Source of the DNA: Eutrigla gurnardus
Lineage: Eukaryota > Chordata > Actinopteri > Perciformes > Triglidae
Direction of reading: 5' to 3'
Length of the DNA stretch: 64,000 nt
Assembly: GCA_963514095.1 (NCBI GenBank)
Contig: OY741268.1
Coordinates: 6,831,824-6,895,823 of the forward strand
Below the pieces are notes generated by a model. The model made no database searches, was not told the origin of the DNA, and saw only the letters and a program-made list of their open reading frames with translations. The first letter of the stretch is position 1; every line of letters starts with the position of its first letter. Positions 1 to 10,895 of this stretch are shown here, piece by piece. A program made the translations under genes and the position numbers.

Positions 1-19
1 TGTTACCTGCGTACATCTG

Positions 20-285
20 AAGATGTTTTTCTTGCTTCTGTCGATAAAGCGTGGTGGACTGCTGAAAAGAATCTGGGAGTGAGAGCTGTCTGCCAGCCAA
101 ATAAGAGGTCTTACACCCTTTAATGGGGGTTTTGCTTCAGTTTTCCTCACTGCCTCTTTTCTTTCAGACCACCAGTCAAACTGTATTGGTGAAGCACATT
201 TAAAACAACCACAGTTGACCAAAGTATGGACAAGCATATGATGCATATGAATAGAATGCAAACAAGAATATGAACTTGATATTTA
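20..285 (-). repeat. LINE 3'-UTR-like repeat copy
   Basis: This stretch aligns by eye with 8490-8700. Both share the run GAGAGCTGTCTGCC, then AAATAAGAGG, then a pyrimidine-rich stretch and an ACTGTATT...CACATT segment. In the second copy the same block lies on the 3' side of a minus-strand LINE C-terminal coding fragment, so I infer that both are LINE 3' regions in minus orientation. No coding sequence is visible. The family name is unknown to me. Confidence 0.45.
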
Positions 286-294
286 TAGTGCCGG

Positions 295-435
295 GCTGCA
301 TGGTGGTGTAGTGGGTAGCACTGTTGCCTCACAGTGGGTTTGATTCCCGGTTTGGTTCCCTTCTGTGTGCATGATCTCCCTGTGTGAGTGTGGGTTCTCT
401 CCGGGTTCCTCACACAAAGACATGCAGGATGGGGA
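295..435 (+). repeat. tRNA-derived SINE head
   Basis: An A-box-like motif, TGGTGTAGTGG (304-314), and a B-box-like motif, GGTTTGATTCC (337-347), have tRNA spacing. They are followed by the body common in teleost tRNA-derived repeats (CTCCCTGTGTGAGTGTGGGT, then TCTCCGGGTTCCTC and a CAAAGACATGCAG segment). The tRNA part is a dead RNA polymerase III promoter relic, not a functional tRNA. The 3' part of the same repeat runs directly into the minisatellite at 436. Confidence 0.65.
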
Positions 436-1650
436 CCTGTCTGTCTCTACATGTTGGCCCTGTGATAGACTGGTTACCTGTCTGTCTCTACATGTCAGCC
501 CTGTGATAGACTGGTTACCTGTCTGTCACTACATGTCAGCCCTGTGATAGACTGGTTACCTGCCTGTCTCTACATGTCTCCCTGTGATAGACTGGTTACC
601 TGTCTGTCACTACATGTCAGCCCTGTGATAGACTGGTTACCTGCCTGTCTCTACATGTCTCCCTGTGATAGACTGGTTACCTGTCTGTCTCTACATGTCA
701 GCCCTGTGATAGACTGGTTACCTGTCTGTCTCTACATGTCAGCCCTGTGATAGACTGGTTACCTGTCTGTCTCTACATGTCAGCCCTGTGATAGACTGGT
801 TACCTGTCTGTCTCTACATGTTGGCCCTGTGATAGACTGGTTACCTGTCTGTCTCTACATGTCAGCCCTGTGATAGACTGGTTACCTGTCTGTCTCTACA
901 TGTCAGCCCTGTGATAGACTGGTTACCTGTCTGTCTCTACATGTCTCCCTGTGATAGACTGGTTACCTGTCTGTCTCTACATGTCTCCCTGTGATAGACT
1001 GGTTACCTGTCTGTCTCTACATGTCAGCCCTGTGATAGACTGGTTACCTGTCTGTCTCTACATGTCAGCCCTGTGATAGACTGGTTACCTGTCTGTCTCT
1101 ACATGTCTCCCTGTGATAGACTGGTTACCTGTCTGTCTCTACATGTCAGCCCTGTGATAGACTTGTTACCTGTCTGTCTCTACATGTCAGCCCTGTGATA
1201 GACTGGTTACCTGTCTGTCTCTACATGTCAGCCCTGTGATAGACTGGTTACCTGTCTGTCTCTACATGTCAGCCCTGTGATAGACTGGTTACCTGTCTGT
1301 CTCTACATGTCAGCCCTGTGATAGACTGGTTCCCTGTCTGTCTCTACATGTCAGCCCTGTGATAGACTGGTTACCTGTCTGTCTCTACATGTCAGCCCTG
1401 TGATATACTGGTTACCTGTCTGTCTCTACATGTCAGCCCTGTGATAGACTGGTTACCTGTCTGTCTCTACATGTCAGCCCTGTGATAGACTGGTTACCTG
1501 TCTGTCTCTACATGTCAGCCCTGGGATAGACTGGTTACCTGTCTGTCTCTACATGTCAGCCCTGTGATAGACTGGTTACCTGTCTGTCTCTACATGTCAG
1601 CCCTGGGATAGACTGGTTACCTGTCTGTCTCTACATGTCAGACTGGTTAC
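436..1650 (+). repeat. Minisatellite, ~41-bp unit, about 30 copies
   Basis: Head-to-tail repeats of a unit reading CCCTGTGATAGACTGGTTAC then CTGTCTGTCTCTACATGTCAG. Variants include TGTTGG, TGTCTC (one base shorter), CTGCCTGTC, TGTCACTAC, CTGGGATAG and GATATACTGG. The unit matches the part of teleost tRNA-type SINEs that lies downstream of the head at 295-435, so the array probably grew by tandem duplication inside one SINE copy. Short open frames across it are artefacts of the repeat. Confidence 0.95.
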
Positions 1651-1653
1651 CTG

Positions 1654-1740
1654 CAGCAACCTTGCTGGATCTGGATCCATCTGGATTCTGGTGTGAAGCT
1701 GCTAACAAAGTTAGCTTCATAATTGTAACTTTGTTTTAAA
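1654..1740 (+). repeat. Fragment of dispersed repeat
   Basis: The run GATCTGGATCCATCTGGATT followed by CTGGTGTGAAGCTG and TAACAAAGTTAGCTTCATAA recurs nearly unchanged at about 46017-46080. A shorter match lies near 13305-13335. It is a piece of an unclassified dispersed family and abuts the minisatellite. Confidence 0.55.
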
Positions 1741-3594
1741 AAGTGCTTTATAGATCAAGTTTATTATTATTGGGATATGAAGTCACTATTCCTGATAATG
1801 TTATATTGGCCAGAGCTTCCATGGACAAACATTTTTTGATTTCAATTAGGCTGCCATGATTCAGTATATCACGAAAAAACACATCATATTACAACATGTA
1901 TTGTTTTCCATTGGTGTTATGGCATTGTTACCCAAAAATAATTGTACAATATGAAAAACTATTTTATAGTGATTTTAAAATGGTAGCATTAGAATGTAGT
2001 GTACATTACAGTTGGTAGTATGATTGAAAAAGTGGATTTCTGTTAAAAAGAATAATACTAAATCATATTGTGTTTGCAAAAGAAGTATTTTAAACACCTG
2101 AATAAGTGTAGGAAAGTGACAGTTAGTAAGAATATGGGTCATCTGGAGCCTTCTTTGATTACCTGACTTGGTTACAATGGACAGACTTCTATATCTAGGG
2201 GACAACCCAGTACCTCTAGAAAAGAACAACCCAGTACCGCTGGGAAAAGAACAACCCAGTACATCTAGAAAAGAACATCCCAACATAAACATCTTGACTC
2301 TTAAATGTTGTCATTTAAAATATGTTAAATAAGCTGCAGACACAAGCATTTTAAGATTATTGGAGGTCTGTTTAATGGCTTGCAACTATTCAAAGGGCAT
2401 ATTTGTCTACAGTATTTCATATAATCATCTTTTCTTTTTTTTACATTCCTATTCTAACATCCTACAATGTCACAAGACATTTTGATTTCCATAGAAATCA
2501 TCAGTTTCAACGTATTGCCATGGTTTTCCTGTGAACACATTGTACAAACTACTACAGTGATGTAAACATGATGTCTACACCAAATTGGTGTTTTCCCAGT
2601 AAATAATACCTGCTGGGAAGCAGGATTTCTGTAGCATGTGTTTATTGGCATAGTGCATGTTATGGTATGAACTTAAAGATACTGCTGTAAACCTCAATGC
2701 TATCATAAAACTGTCATACTGAACTAATTTTTGACCAGATTTCTCAGCGTCCAGGGGAAAGCATTCATATTTTTCAGAAAAATAAGAACATTTAAAGTAC
2801 AGGGAAAACCTTCAAGCCTAGTTAGATTCAAGCATTTTTGTTGCGTGTGTGCGTGCATATAGACAGCAGCGTGTTGGGTGAAGATTGAGTCTGAGATGGA
2901 GTGTGAGACGTAAGCGCTCTGCCTCCAGATAAAAACTCTCTCTCTCGCTCTCTCTCTAATTCATTTTCCTTCCTCTGATTTATCTTGTTTTCCTCCGTCT
3001 TGTCTGCTCATGCCCAGATAAAAATCCCCCAAATTACATCAGCCACCCCTTTGTAACTCTGTTGGCTCTGTTTCAGGCCACAGTTGTAGTGCAACAAAAA
3101 TAATAATGCATCTGGTATCTCTTAGATTTGAGTTATAACACCATTTATACAGCCGACAACACTTTTGATGTAATTATTTCATGTGCCGAGGCGTCCAGAG
3201 TTGATACAAATATCTGAGGATTTCAGCTGCAACAGCGGAGTTCCTCCAGCAAGTCACCGCTTTATGGAACTTTCACTTATGTGAAAACTTAAACCATTGC
3301 TGCAGGAAGAACCGTGACCCAATATGCTACTTCTTGCTTTCTATCCAATTAAAAGTCAAGCAATTAAATGCACACTGGCCAATCTTAGTGTAGCATGGTC
3401 CAGCTTTGACTTGGGGTCTCACAACTCTTTGACTCTAATGGAATGGTCAGAATTGTTACTGTAATGTGCAGGCTGGTTTTGTTGATTTAAAGATAATCAT
3501 GGTGGGTGGATGATTGATAGATAGATGGATGGATGGATAGATAGATTGATGTTTCTCTCTTTCCCTTCCTGATTGCAACACGCATCTCAGAATG
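1741..3594. other. No gene recognised; simple repeats
   Basis: A/T-rich sequence. Three copies of a ~24-bp unit around AACAACCCAGTAC lie at 2203-2286. A (TC)n tract is near 2938-2955 and a GATA/GATG microsatellite at 3516-3545. The block near 3372-3405 (GGCCAATCTTAGTGTAGCAT) resembles 31367-31392, so it is probably an old repeat. The short open frames have no recognisable domain. Confidence 0.5.
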
Positions 3595-3938
3595 TCTGGT
3601 TGACAGGCTGTCAACGGAAATGCCCCTACCTACATCTAAGCTTTAGGCAAACCCTACTCAAGGCCTCCACTCAACTCCCTCAGCTGGACGCCCCCCCCGC
3701 CCAAAAAAAACTGGCACTTAAATATAGTACTTAGCATTGTGTAGCATCTTACCCTAGCTATCTTTGTATACACGAACAGTGAGTTAACCTAGCAATTACG
3801 AGTGCTTGAAACTTGTTCTATTGACATCCTTCCTGGACCGACAGCCATATATTGTTGTTTCACTTTCGTCTGACAAATGTACTCATTCTAAGTCGCTTTA
3901 GAGAACGTCTGCTAAATGCCCAAAATGTAAAATATCAA
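3595..3938 (+). mobile_element. L2-type LINE 3' end (5'-truncated)
   Basis: The terminal block reads TGACAAATGTACTCATTCTA, then AGTCGCTTTAGAGAACGTCTGCTAAATG and CCCAAAATGTAAAA. This is the plus-strand version of the tail seen at 61120-61182 and, inverted, at 29602, 10695 and 56283. Upstream a C8-GCCC-A8 tract (3691-3710) occupies the same place as the C/A tract of the other L2 copies. No ORF2 remains. It is more diverged than the 56-61 kb copies, so it is an older or different subfamily. Confidence 0.7.
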
Positions 3939-5010
3939 TGTAACGATGTCGTCCACAATTGTTGTTGTTATGCTTGAAGTTGGCGCTAGCATTTCTGGGT
4001 AATTCACGCCTGTGAATGTATTCATGTTTGTGTGTCCAGCTTCCCGTTTCCTTTCTGATTCATATTAAGTGTTCGACTTGTGTTTGAATCATCCTGTTGT
4101 TTTTGGATGCCATGTTTGCCCTTGTGGCCTCCATCAGTTACTTTGTTTTCCAGTTAAAATAAACCTTTTTGTCTTCGCCTGCTTTTGGGTCCAAGCTGTC
4201 TTACCCCGATACTAATCGTGACTGTTTAGCTGCATGTTATCGTTTATGTCCTGTCTATACTAGATTTGAACATGTTTGATGCATATTTTTTAATGTACAG
4301 TTGACATTTATTCCTTGTATTGTGTATCTTCTCAGTTTTCCTTAAACTCTCATTCATCAAAATGGAACGTCATCTTGAACATGGTGACTGGAGGAGAAGT
4401 TATCTGCCTGTTGGCTTATGCAGGGTGACAGAACAGAGAAGACATCACAAGACACTCTCACGGCAGTTCGTGAAACAGAGATATATTTCAGTTGGAAGCC
4501 TCATTCGTGCCTGAACCACATTTTTCTTCTGTCACTTGGTAGTCATTAAGATCCAAATTAAATGTTAGGTATGAAACACATTGATTGTATTCATTCATGA
4601 TTATTTCACGACCTGTCGTGAGACTTGGCTGGCATGTCCAAGTATCTTTTACTGAACCCTGCTTCTCTCTGAAATTGCTTTTTCCAAAAATGTGGTAATA
4701 TTTATGGTGGGAGTGCAGAAAGTGCAACCGTGTCTACAATAATTCCGTTCCCATACAACTAAGCTTCATTGTCAATTCAATTTTGAGGGAAACATATTTT
4801 CTATCAGATTACAACCACAGTTTTAAACGTTTTAAATACGTGGAAATGTCTGAATATGTTTCCATCAAAAAACTTTTAGGAGCATGTTTTTTGAGCACTC
4901 AGAGCCACCGTAGGATCAGGGCACGTCCTGCAGCTGCTGTTCATGGTCAGGTGGATTGCAGATATGTGCGGCCCCAGTAGTGCTGCAAACTGGTCCTGAA
5001 GTCCACATTG
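3939..5010. other. No gene recognised
   Basis: Unremarkable A/T-rich sequence with several 60-80-codon open frames that have no recognisable domain, promoter or splice context. I see no repeat structure beyond short tracts. Confidence 0.4.
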
Positions 5011-5015
5011 ACCCG

Positions 5016-5135
5016 ATCGGGATTGTTGAAAATAAACAGTCATCCAGCAGTGAGGACGATAATGTGATCGTCTTTAATTATTGAAAGGAGAAGTAACTGC
5101 TAACTGCTGGATGAGTTATTTTCAACGATCCCGAG
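5016..5135. repeat. Imperfect inverted repeat (hairpin)
   Basis: The left arm (5016-5052: ATCGGGATTGTTGAAAATAA... ATCCAGCAGT) pairs with the right arm (5100-5134: ACTGCTGGAT...TTATTTTCAACGATCCCGA), with an insertion of a few bases. The spacer is about 47 bp. A further CACTGCTGGA near 5189 repeats part of the arm. It is probably the core of an old palindromic element. Nothing suggests a gene. Confidence 0.7.
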
Positions 5136-5869
5136 CAGGTAGAAGACCACTAATATCCACCATCCAGACGGTCACAAGATCTCCCTCACTGCTGGACGAC
5201 TTATACTTGTTTTGTGAACGCATATATATTAAAAAATGCATTGGACTCTCTGCAAGGTTTCTGTTTTCTTCTGCGCAACAATTTTCTCATTTGACGGATG
5301 AAAAAAATGTGAAAAAATGATCCTGTTAATTTCTCTGCGTGAAATACTAGGTGTGGCGTGAGAGCGTGAACCTGTGAACAAGTTGAAATGCGTGTGAGAG
5401 CCCTGCAAATGCTACTTGGAAATCATACAGTCAACATGTTGATGAGATATTGATTTTGAATGTTAGTTTAACGTCTATTCAACTATATATTTTGAGCAGC
5501 CACATGTTTTACGTCAGAGCATCACAACATGAGCAAAAACTTTGTTTTCTATTTCCAATTAATGGACTAATTTGAACCACACAACTCCTTTGAGCAACAG
5601 TAGTTCAAAGGTCAACCGGTATCCAATAGATAGTTACCATTAATATTGAAACAGATTAATCTCTGACACCACAATTGTCAATTCTTTCGAGATCACATTT
5701 GTGCAGCATCTGTTTTCTTTGGTGAGCTCAATGAACAACATGTTCTTTGGGTTGCCTTTTTATCTGATTTTCACTAGTGATGTTAGAAAGGCTCCAGAAG
5801 TTTATGTTTATTATGGATGGTTATGTGCCTTAATCATTTCTTTGGTGAGCGCTTGTATTGCTTTAAGAG

Positions 5870-6430
5870 CGCAAAGCATTCTGGGGAGTGTAGTACGATC
5901 TCCCCGCTAGTTTATCTCCCGCCAGTCAGTAGGGGGATTCGACTTGATGTAGCCGCCTGCAGCGCGCTACCTAACGTGATGTATTGTGGGTTGAAAGCGA
6001 TGCATGATGGCTAGAATTTGTGTCCGACTTAGCAGCCGACTGCAAAGACGTCACAGGGTCACGACGATAACACGTGACCCAAAACATGGAACAAGGTTTT
6101 AAGAGCCGCTTCTTGCAGCGCTTGGCAGCGCGGTCTACGACGGCTGCAACCGGCTTGTCCACACCTCCGCTATGCGGAATGGTTCTCATTGGTTAAAAGT
6201 TCAATGACGTGTGTTCAGGTCTGCACTCGGCGGCCACCTTGTGGTGAAATGATTTGGTCGCTTTGATCTCATGGCTTGATCTAAAGTTCTGTGCATTGTG
6301 TTGTCAGTAGGCCTATTTATTTGTGAGGTCTGGTTAATACAAACAAGACCAGCTTGAACAAGGCTACTCGCTAGACTTCGCTGTGCAGTACTGAAGAGCC
6401 AGTGTGCATCATTGCAGAATGTAAGTGATG
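5870..6430 (+). promoter_or_regulatory. Candidate CpG-rich promoter with ZNF143-like motif
   Basis: GCATTCTGGGGAGTGTAGT (5876-5894) is, on the minus strand, two mismatches from the ZNF143/Staf consensus ACTACAATTCCCAGAATGC. The next ~350 bp are richer in CpG than their surroundings (AGCGCGCTACC, GACGTCACAGG, CAGCGCGGTCTACG). A donor-like GAAT|GTAAGTG lies at 6418-6426, and a strong acceptor (TTCTTTCTGTATTTGCAG) ends at 6917. No long ORF follows. It could be the start of a noncoding transcript or simply a TE-derived promoter. Confidence 0.25.
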
Positions 6431-6933
6431 ATTTCTGTGTGTTCGTTCAGTGTATTAAGTACTTCCACGTTATAGTTTTCCGGGAGCAGCTAAACGGGGA
6501 AAGTTGTACCGCGTCTGTCGATGGTCTGTTTATGTGTGTCGGGAGCTGGAACACGGGTGTTCATGAGAGCAGCCACGACGGCGCGACACGCTCGTCGGCC
6601 TATTGTGGCGCACCCTTTGATGTTCAATTAAGCTCTGTACACGCGGGTGGGGGACACGGGGATTTCGGGATCCGTCGCGATGTATTGTTTATATTGTTAT
6701 TCAGTTTATGTGAATGCTGAAGTGGTCAGATGAATGTACATGGTGGAGTATTGTGCTAATTAGTCGTCACTAATGTCTGATATCCTGTGATAGGTGCTGT
6801 GATGTGTCTGCTAAATGCTGCAGTATTCAGTATTAGGTTATTTAGTCATGTGATGCAGAATAGATTACTGTATGTGCTTCCCTGTATATTTATTATTGTT
6901 TCTTTCTGTATTTGCAGAAACCACACTCACGCT

Positions 6934-6953
6934 CACACACACACACACACACA
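6934..6953. repeat. (CA)n microsatellite
   Basis: A short CA tract lies just downstream of the splice-acceptor-like sequence ending at 6917. Confidence 0.9.
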
Positions 6954-7819
6954 TAAACACATGTACCTACAAACGGAGACACACTCATGCCAACACACGT
7001 GTAGTGACTGTACGCCATCTCGAATGCCTGTAACTCACCTGTGCCTGCAACCCTTCAGTAAAGTGCCTGAACGAACTTCCTGTCTCCATTTATTGTGTTC
7101 TGACCGACGCCCCGGGGCGAATGAAGCTTACATCACACAGAACCATCACCATACAGTCCTTTCAACCGCAGTCTCCACAATAAGTGATCTTTAACAACTA
7201 GTAAAAAACACCTCAAGAATCCATTGGCAAACACATATGTGTTTAGGAAGGTGCCACAAACAGCCCAATTTGATCTCAAGACCACAGAACTGTTACTTAA
7301 CCACCCAATTACAATTACAAAACCTCCAAGTTTTTGTCTTTCTAAAGAACATACAAGTACATTCTGACCGTATACACAACTAAGAACCAATGCATTTAAA
7401 AAACAGATGATGAAGCATGAGATGAGCTACTTTTAATAACAGACTGCCAGTCTCGGTTGTCCCTGTGTTTTTTACGGTAATGAGTGTGATAGTGGCGCCG
7501 ACTATTATATATTCCTTGTGCACTTACCTCTGTGAAGAAACGGGAACTGAACCATTTTTCTTGGAAACCCGACACTGTGTCCACCTTTATCGTTTTTCAG
7601 AGACATTTTCCAGCAGCAGTGTTTCCTGCATGAGCGGATCCTGCGATGATTGCCATCTAGAATAGGGCACCAGCAGCCTGTTACTCTAAGCACAACCCCC
7701 AGTGGACAACCAGGAACAGCACTGTATTCTATTGAACAAAAATGTTTGAAAATGAATGACTTCCCTGCAATTTCCCCACTTTGCAAAGTAATACAGGGAG
7801 CCAGATTGGACCCTTTGGT
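6954..7819. other. No gene recognised
   Basis: Mixed-composition sequence. A GC-rich patch (CGACGCCCCGGGGCGAATG, 7106-7124) is the most distinctive part. Overlapping open frames of 60-93 codons on both strands have no recognisable domain. Confidence 0.4.
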
Positions 7820-8383
7820 GGGACTGTTATAAAAGTGTACGTACGCCCAAAAGCCAAAGTTGACGTACGCAAAAAAAAAAAATCAGATTTATAAAACCGT
7901 GCGTACGCAAACTGTACGCAATGTTCTTTATAAATCACAGATCACAAGTGTGCATACCTGAATCTGCCTCTTATCCTGCCCTGTACACACCCTTTTTAAC
8001 CATAATGGTCAATGTATAGCGTCTCATGAATGCTGATCTGTATATTAATGAGCCGGCATGCAATTGTCCCGGATCGGTGAATCATGCTGACAGGCCAGAA
8101 AAGAGCAAATAAGCTTTACTTCTCGGAAAATGAGACAGAGACACTTGTTGGGGTGGTGGAGGCCCAGAAACCATTTTATTTAATGGCCACAGCAGCGGGA
8201 GAACGAAGAAAACAAAGCACAGCGAGTGGCAACATATTGCTGCCGCAGTCGCATGCCTCAGAGTTTGCTTCCAGGTAGCATACTTTCCCGTCAAGTTTGC
8301 TTTTTATAGATCAAAACCTTTGCATGGAAAGTGGCATACGCACTTTTCCAGCCCTGTTTTGCAAGCTTTATAAATGAAGCCCC
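7820..8383. mobile_element. MITE-like element with GTACGC motifs
   Basis: Terminal regions are loosely inverted: GGGACTGTTATAAAAGTG at the left against GGGGCTTCATTTATAAAGC read from the right end. Subterminal GTACGTACGC / GTGCGTACGC motifs on the left and GTGCGTATGCC on the right are typical of a teleost MITE group. No transposase is encoded. I could not fix a target-site duplication, so the ends are approximate. Confidence 0.45.
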
Positions 8384-8459
8384 TAGTCCTCGTGCGGTAT
8401 ATTTGGCACCCCTGTTTTAAAGACATAAATTGATTTGTTTCAGCTGGTAACAGCTGCGT

Positions 8460-8885
8460 CCATCTCATCCACATTGTGTTTGGGCACAGGGAGATCTTTT
8501 TCTTACTTCTGTTGAAAAATTGCCAGCTGTTTTTCCAACCACGGAAACAGACGTTGCTGGACTGCTAAAAAGAATCTGAGAGTGAGAGCTGTCTGCCGAC
8601 CAAATAAGAGGTTTCACAGCTTTTATCTGGTTTTTGCTTCCGTTTTTCCTAAAAGGTATTCCAAGTCGAACTGTATTTGTATAACACATTAAACATAGTG
8701 AGAGGAACATAATAGGAATGAAATACATACAGCACAACAGAAGACGACGTCAGACCAAAACAATAAAATGCTAGTGATTTAAAAGCTTCTATGTTCTTTG
8801 CAGTTTTTATATGAATTGGTAGACTTTTCCAGGTAATAGAGGCGGCCACCCCAAAGGCTCGGTCACCTTGGGCCAGGGCAAAGTA
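8460..8885 (-). pseudogene. LINE ORF2 C-terminal fragment and 3' region
   Basis: Minus-strand translation of 8649-8849 contains WKSLPIHIKT followed by an F-K-S motif. This is the W-N-S-L-P ... F-K-x-x-L-K-T-x-L-F signature that ends ORF2 of L2/CR1-like LINEs, preceded by GDRAFG-like sequence. The 3' untranslated part (8460-8648) matches the repeat at 20-285. It is 5'-truncated, without reverse transcriptase or endonuclease, and is not a host gene. Confidence 0.6.
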
Positions 8886-8904
8886 AAATATCCCAGACCT
8901 TTTT

Positions 8905-8985
8905 TTATGTTTAAAGATTTAATCCTGTATTAGTCCCACATCAGGGGAATTTACATTAATACAGCAGTAAAGGGAATAGCAAAAG
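8905..8985. repeat. Interspersed repeat tail
   Basis: The run AATCCTGTATTAGTCCCACA then TCAGGGGAATTTACATTAAT and ACAGCAGTAAAGG resembles a block common in fish LINE/SINE tails. A weaker copy (TATTGTATTAATCCCGCAGG) is at about 15165-15184. The family is not assigned. Confidence 0.35.
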
Positions 8986-9338
8986 AGGGAAAACAGAACA
9001 AATATAATGAATTTCACACATTCTAACATGTTTTTGGAACATGTCTCTTCCCTGTCTAATGTTCCTAGAAACTAAAATGGTAATTAAATATGCCTATCAT
9101 TGTTATACTGACATTTTTGCCTTTACATTAGTAGTAATACAACTGACGACATAATCAAAACAATCTTTTGCACAGTGTATATGGCATAGTGGCATATACA
9201 CTCATGATAGCCTAAATATTGATCTGAGATTTCATTGTTAATTTGCACAAGGTTTTTTTTTCCAGCTACGTAAATAACCCATATCTTTCTCATCTCCACC
9301 ACCTTTTTTTTCATTTCAAAATTTGTTTTACCCTGTAA

Positions 9339-9866
9339 AGCCCAAGTTATGCTTCCGCGTCGACACAACGCAAGGGGGCTTGCGGACCCCCCTTACGTCC
9401 AACGCAAGGGCCTGACGTGCACCTCCCAAAAATCCTAGACGCGCGTCGAGGCGACGCAACGCCAACGCAACGCCAACGCAGCGGCATTGGCTGTGATTGG
9501 TCCGCTAACTACATCCGCTGGAGACCGCTTTCCAGTTTCCACTCATAAACACCGCCATTTAAACTTTTAAAAGGCTACTGTTATTGTTTGCACCTTCTCG
9601 CTTTTGCACAAAGAAATAAAACACCAAGTTCTGAAAAATTGTGGATGTTTAAAGCCGGAAAGTAAACAAATACGCTATAACGAGGCTAACGACGATATAC
9701 GTCAAGAGTCTCGGTCGGTCGGTCAGTCTTTACAAAAAACATAGCGCCCTCTACCGGTGTGGCATTGAATTGCATTTCGACACGTAAACCCAACGCAGAA
9801 CCATCACGGTCTCCAAGCAACTGCGTGGCCGTTGCGTGATCACTACGCGGAAGCATAATCAGGGCT
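9339..9866. mobile_element. PIF/Harbinger-like MITE with TAA target duplication
   Basis: The terminal repeats are AGCCC-nnn-TTATGCTTCCGCGT at 9339-9360 and its inverse at 9845-9866, with three mismatched bases after AGCCC. TAA at 9336-9338 and 9867-9869 is a 3-bp duplication of the TWA type used by PIF/Harbinger. The left interior holds tandem ACGCAACGCCA motifs. No protein is encoded. It inserted inside the left terminal repeat of the piggyBac copy and is therefore the youngest layer of this nest. Confidence 0.8.
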
Positions 9867-10020
9867 TAACACCCCTTGTTGTAAATACAACGTTACCTTT
9901 GGCCATCCTAAAAAACAATCTGGTTTATTCTGGCTTAATCTGTTTTATTTTTTACCACATTTACATAGTCGTTGGGTCCTATTGTTTAGTCTCACAATGC
10001 AATTGGATCGTACATTTGTT

Positions 10021-10118
10021 TATAAATCCCGCCTTACAGCAATGAACTCACACAACCTCTCAAGGTTTCCTTCGAACAACATCTCTTTGTTTCATTGGAC
10101 TGGATTCATGAGATTCAA
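10021..10118 (+). promoter_or_regulatory. piggyBac promoter and noncoding exon 1
   Basis: TATAAAT at 10021-10027 is a plausible TATA box. A transcript starting about 25-30 bp downstream would give a short noncoding exon that ends at a donor, TCAA|GTAAGTA (GT at 10119-10120). The matching acceptor, TATTTTATTTTCAG, ends at 10894, one base before the A preceding the transposase ATG. The intron would be 10119-10894. This is inferred from sequence only. Confidence 0.5.
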
Positions 10119-10692
10119 GTAAGTAAAATGTCTTTTATATTTTGTTGTTGTTGTTATTACAATGTCTAGAGCATGTACACATGTAGTTATTGTGGAATAG
10201 ATGCATCAAATTTCATTTAGAGCTTGTTATATATTTGTTGCAATTATACAACACTGGGTGAGTGTTGTAGTCAAAATAGCAGGCTTGTTGCAGTGGGCTC
10301 AAACAGGTTGTATTCCCTCCACTACACCACTGCCTGAAACAGAGTATTTTATTTATATACATGGACAGTATACATTCTACCCATGTGTTGTGTTCTGGTC
10401 AAATTTGACTAATTTTAAAGTTTTATCATGAAAAAATGTAGTTAATTTGATCAGACTGACCTAAAATTCCATGACTTTGTCCACAATGAGGATATCAACA
10501 GATAATTCAGTTCTAGGAAAGGAGAAAATGTTCCTGAATGTGGGGTGTAGATGTAAGTGGGGTATGCATGTTTTCCTTTTAGTATGATAATTAGAGAGCA
10601 TAACGAGCAGTATTGTTACGTCAAGGAAGTATTGTGTGACTATATGGCTGGTGATTGGGATGCATGTTTCATTTAGCATGATAAGTAGAGAG

Positions 10693-10770
10693 CATAGGCT
10701 AAGCCATTTACATTTAGGGCATTTAGCAGATGCTTTTGTCCAAAGGCACTTACAATAAGCAGACAGTATT
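10693..10770 (-). repeat. Short L2 3'-tail fragment
   Basis: CATTTACATTTAGGGCATTT then AGCAGATGCTTTTGTCCAAAG matches the terminal block of the minus-strand L2 copies at 29602 and 56283. It lies inside the piggyBac intron and is too short to say more. Confidence 0.65.
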
Positions 10771-10895
10771 GTCTGCCTGGAAAACATTTCTTCCCTGAGC
10801 ACTTGGTCCACCAACCTAACTTTTCCTTCAGGTTATGTACTACAATATAAAAAGCATATTTATACATGTTAATTCATTTATATTTTATTTTCAGA

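Noticed and set aside
544..750. Open frame through the minisatellite
   Set aside because: It exists only because repeat units lack stops in that frame over a few copies; no start context and no domain.
436..1650. CRISPR array
   Set aside because: Units are contiguous with no unique spacers, and the sequence is eukaryotic.
9866..9869. TTAA next to CACCCC as the left piggyBac target site
   Set aside because: This TTAA is made by the last T of the MITE and its TAA duplication; removing the MITE gives a better terminal repeat preceded by TTTA at 9327-9330.
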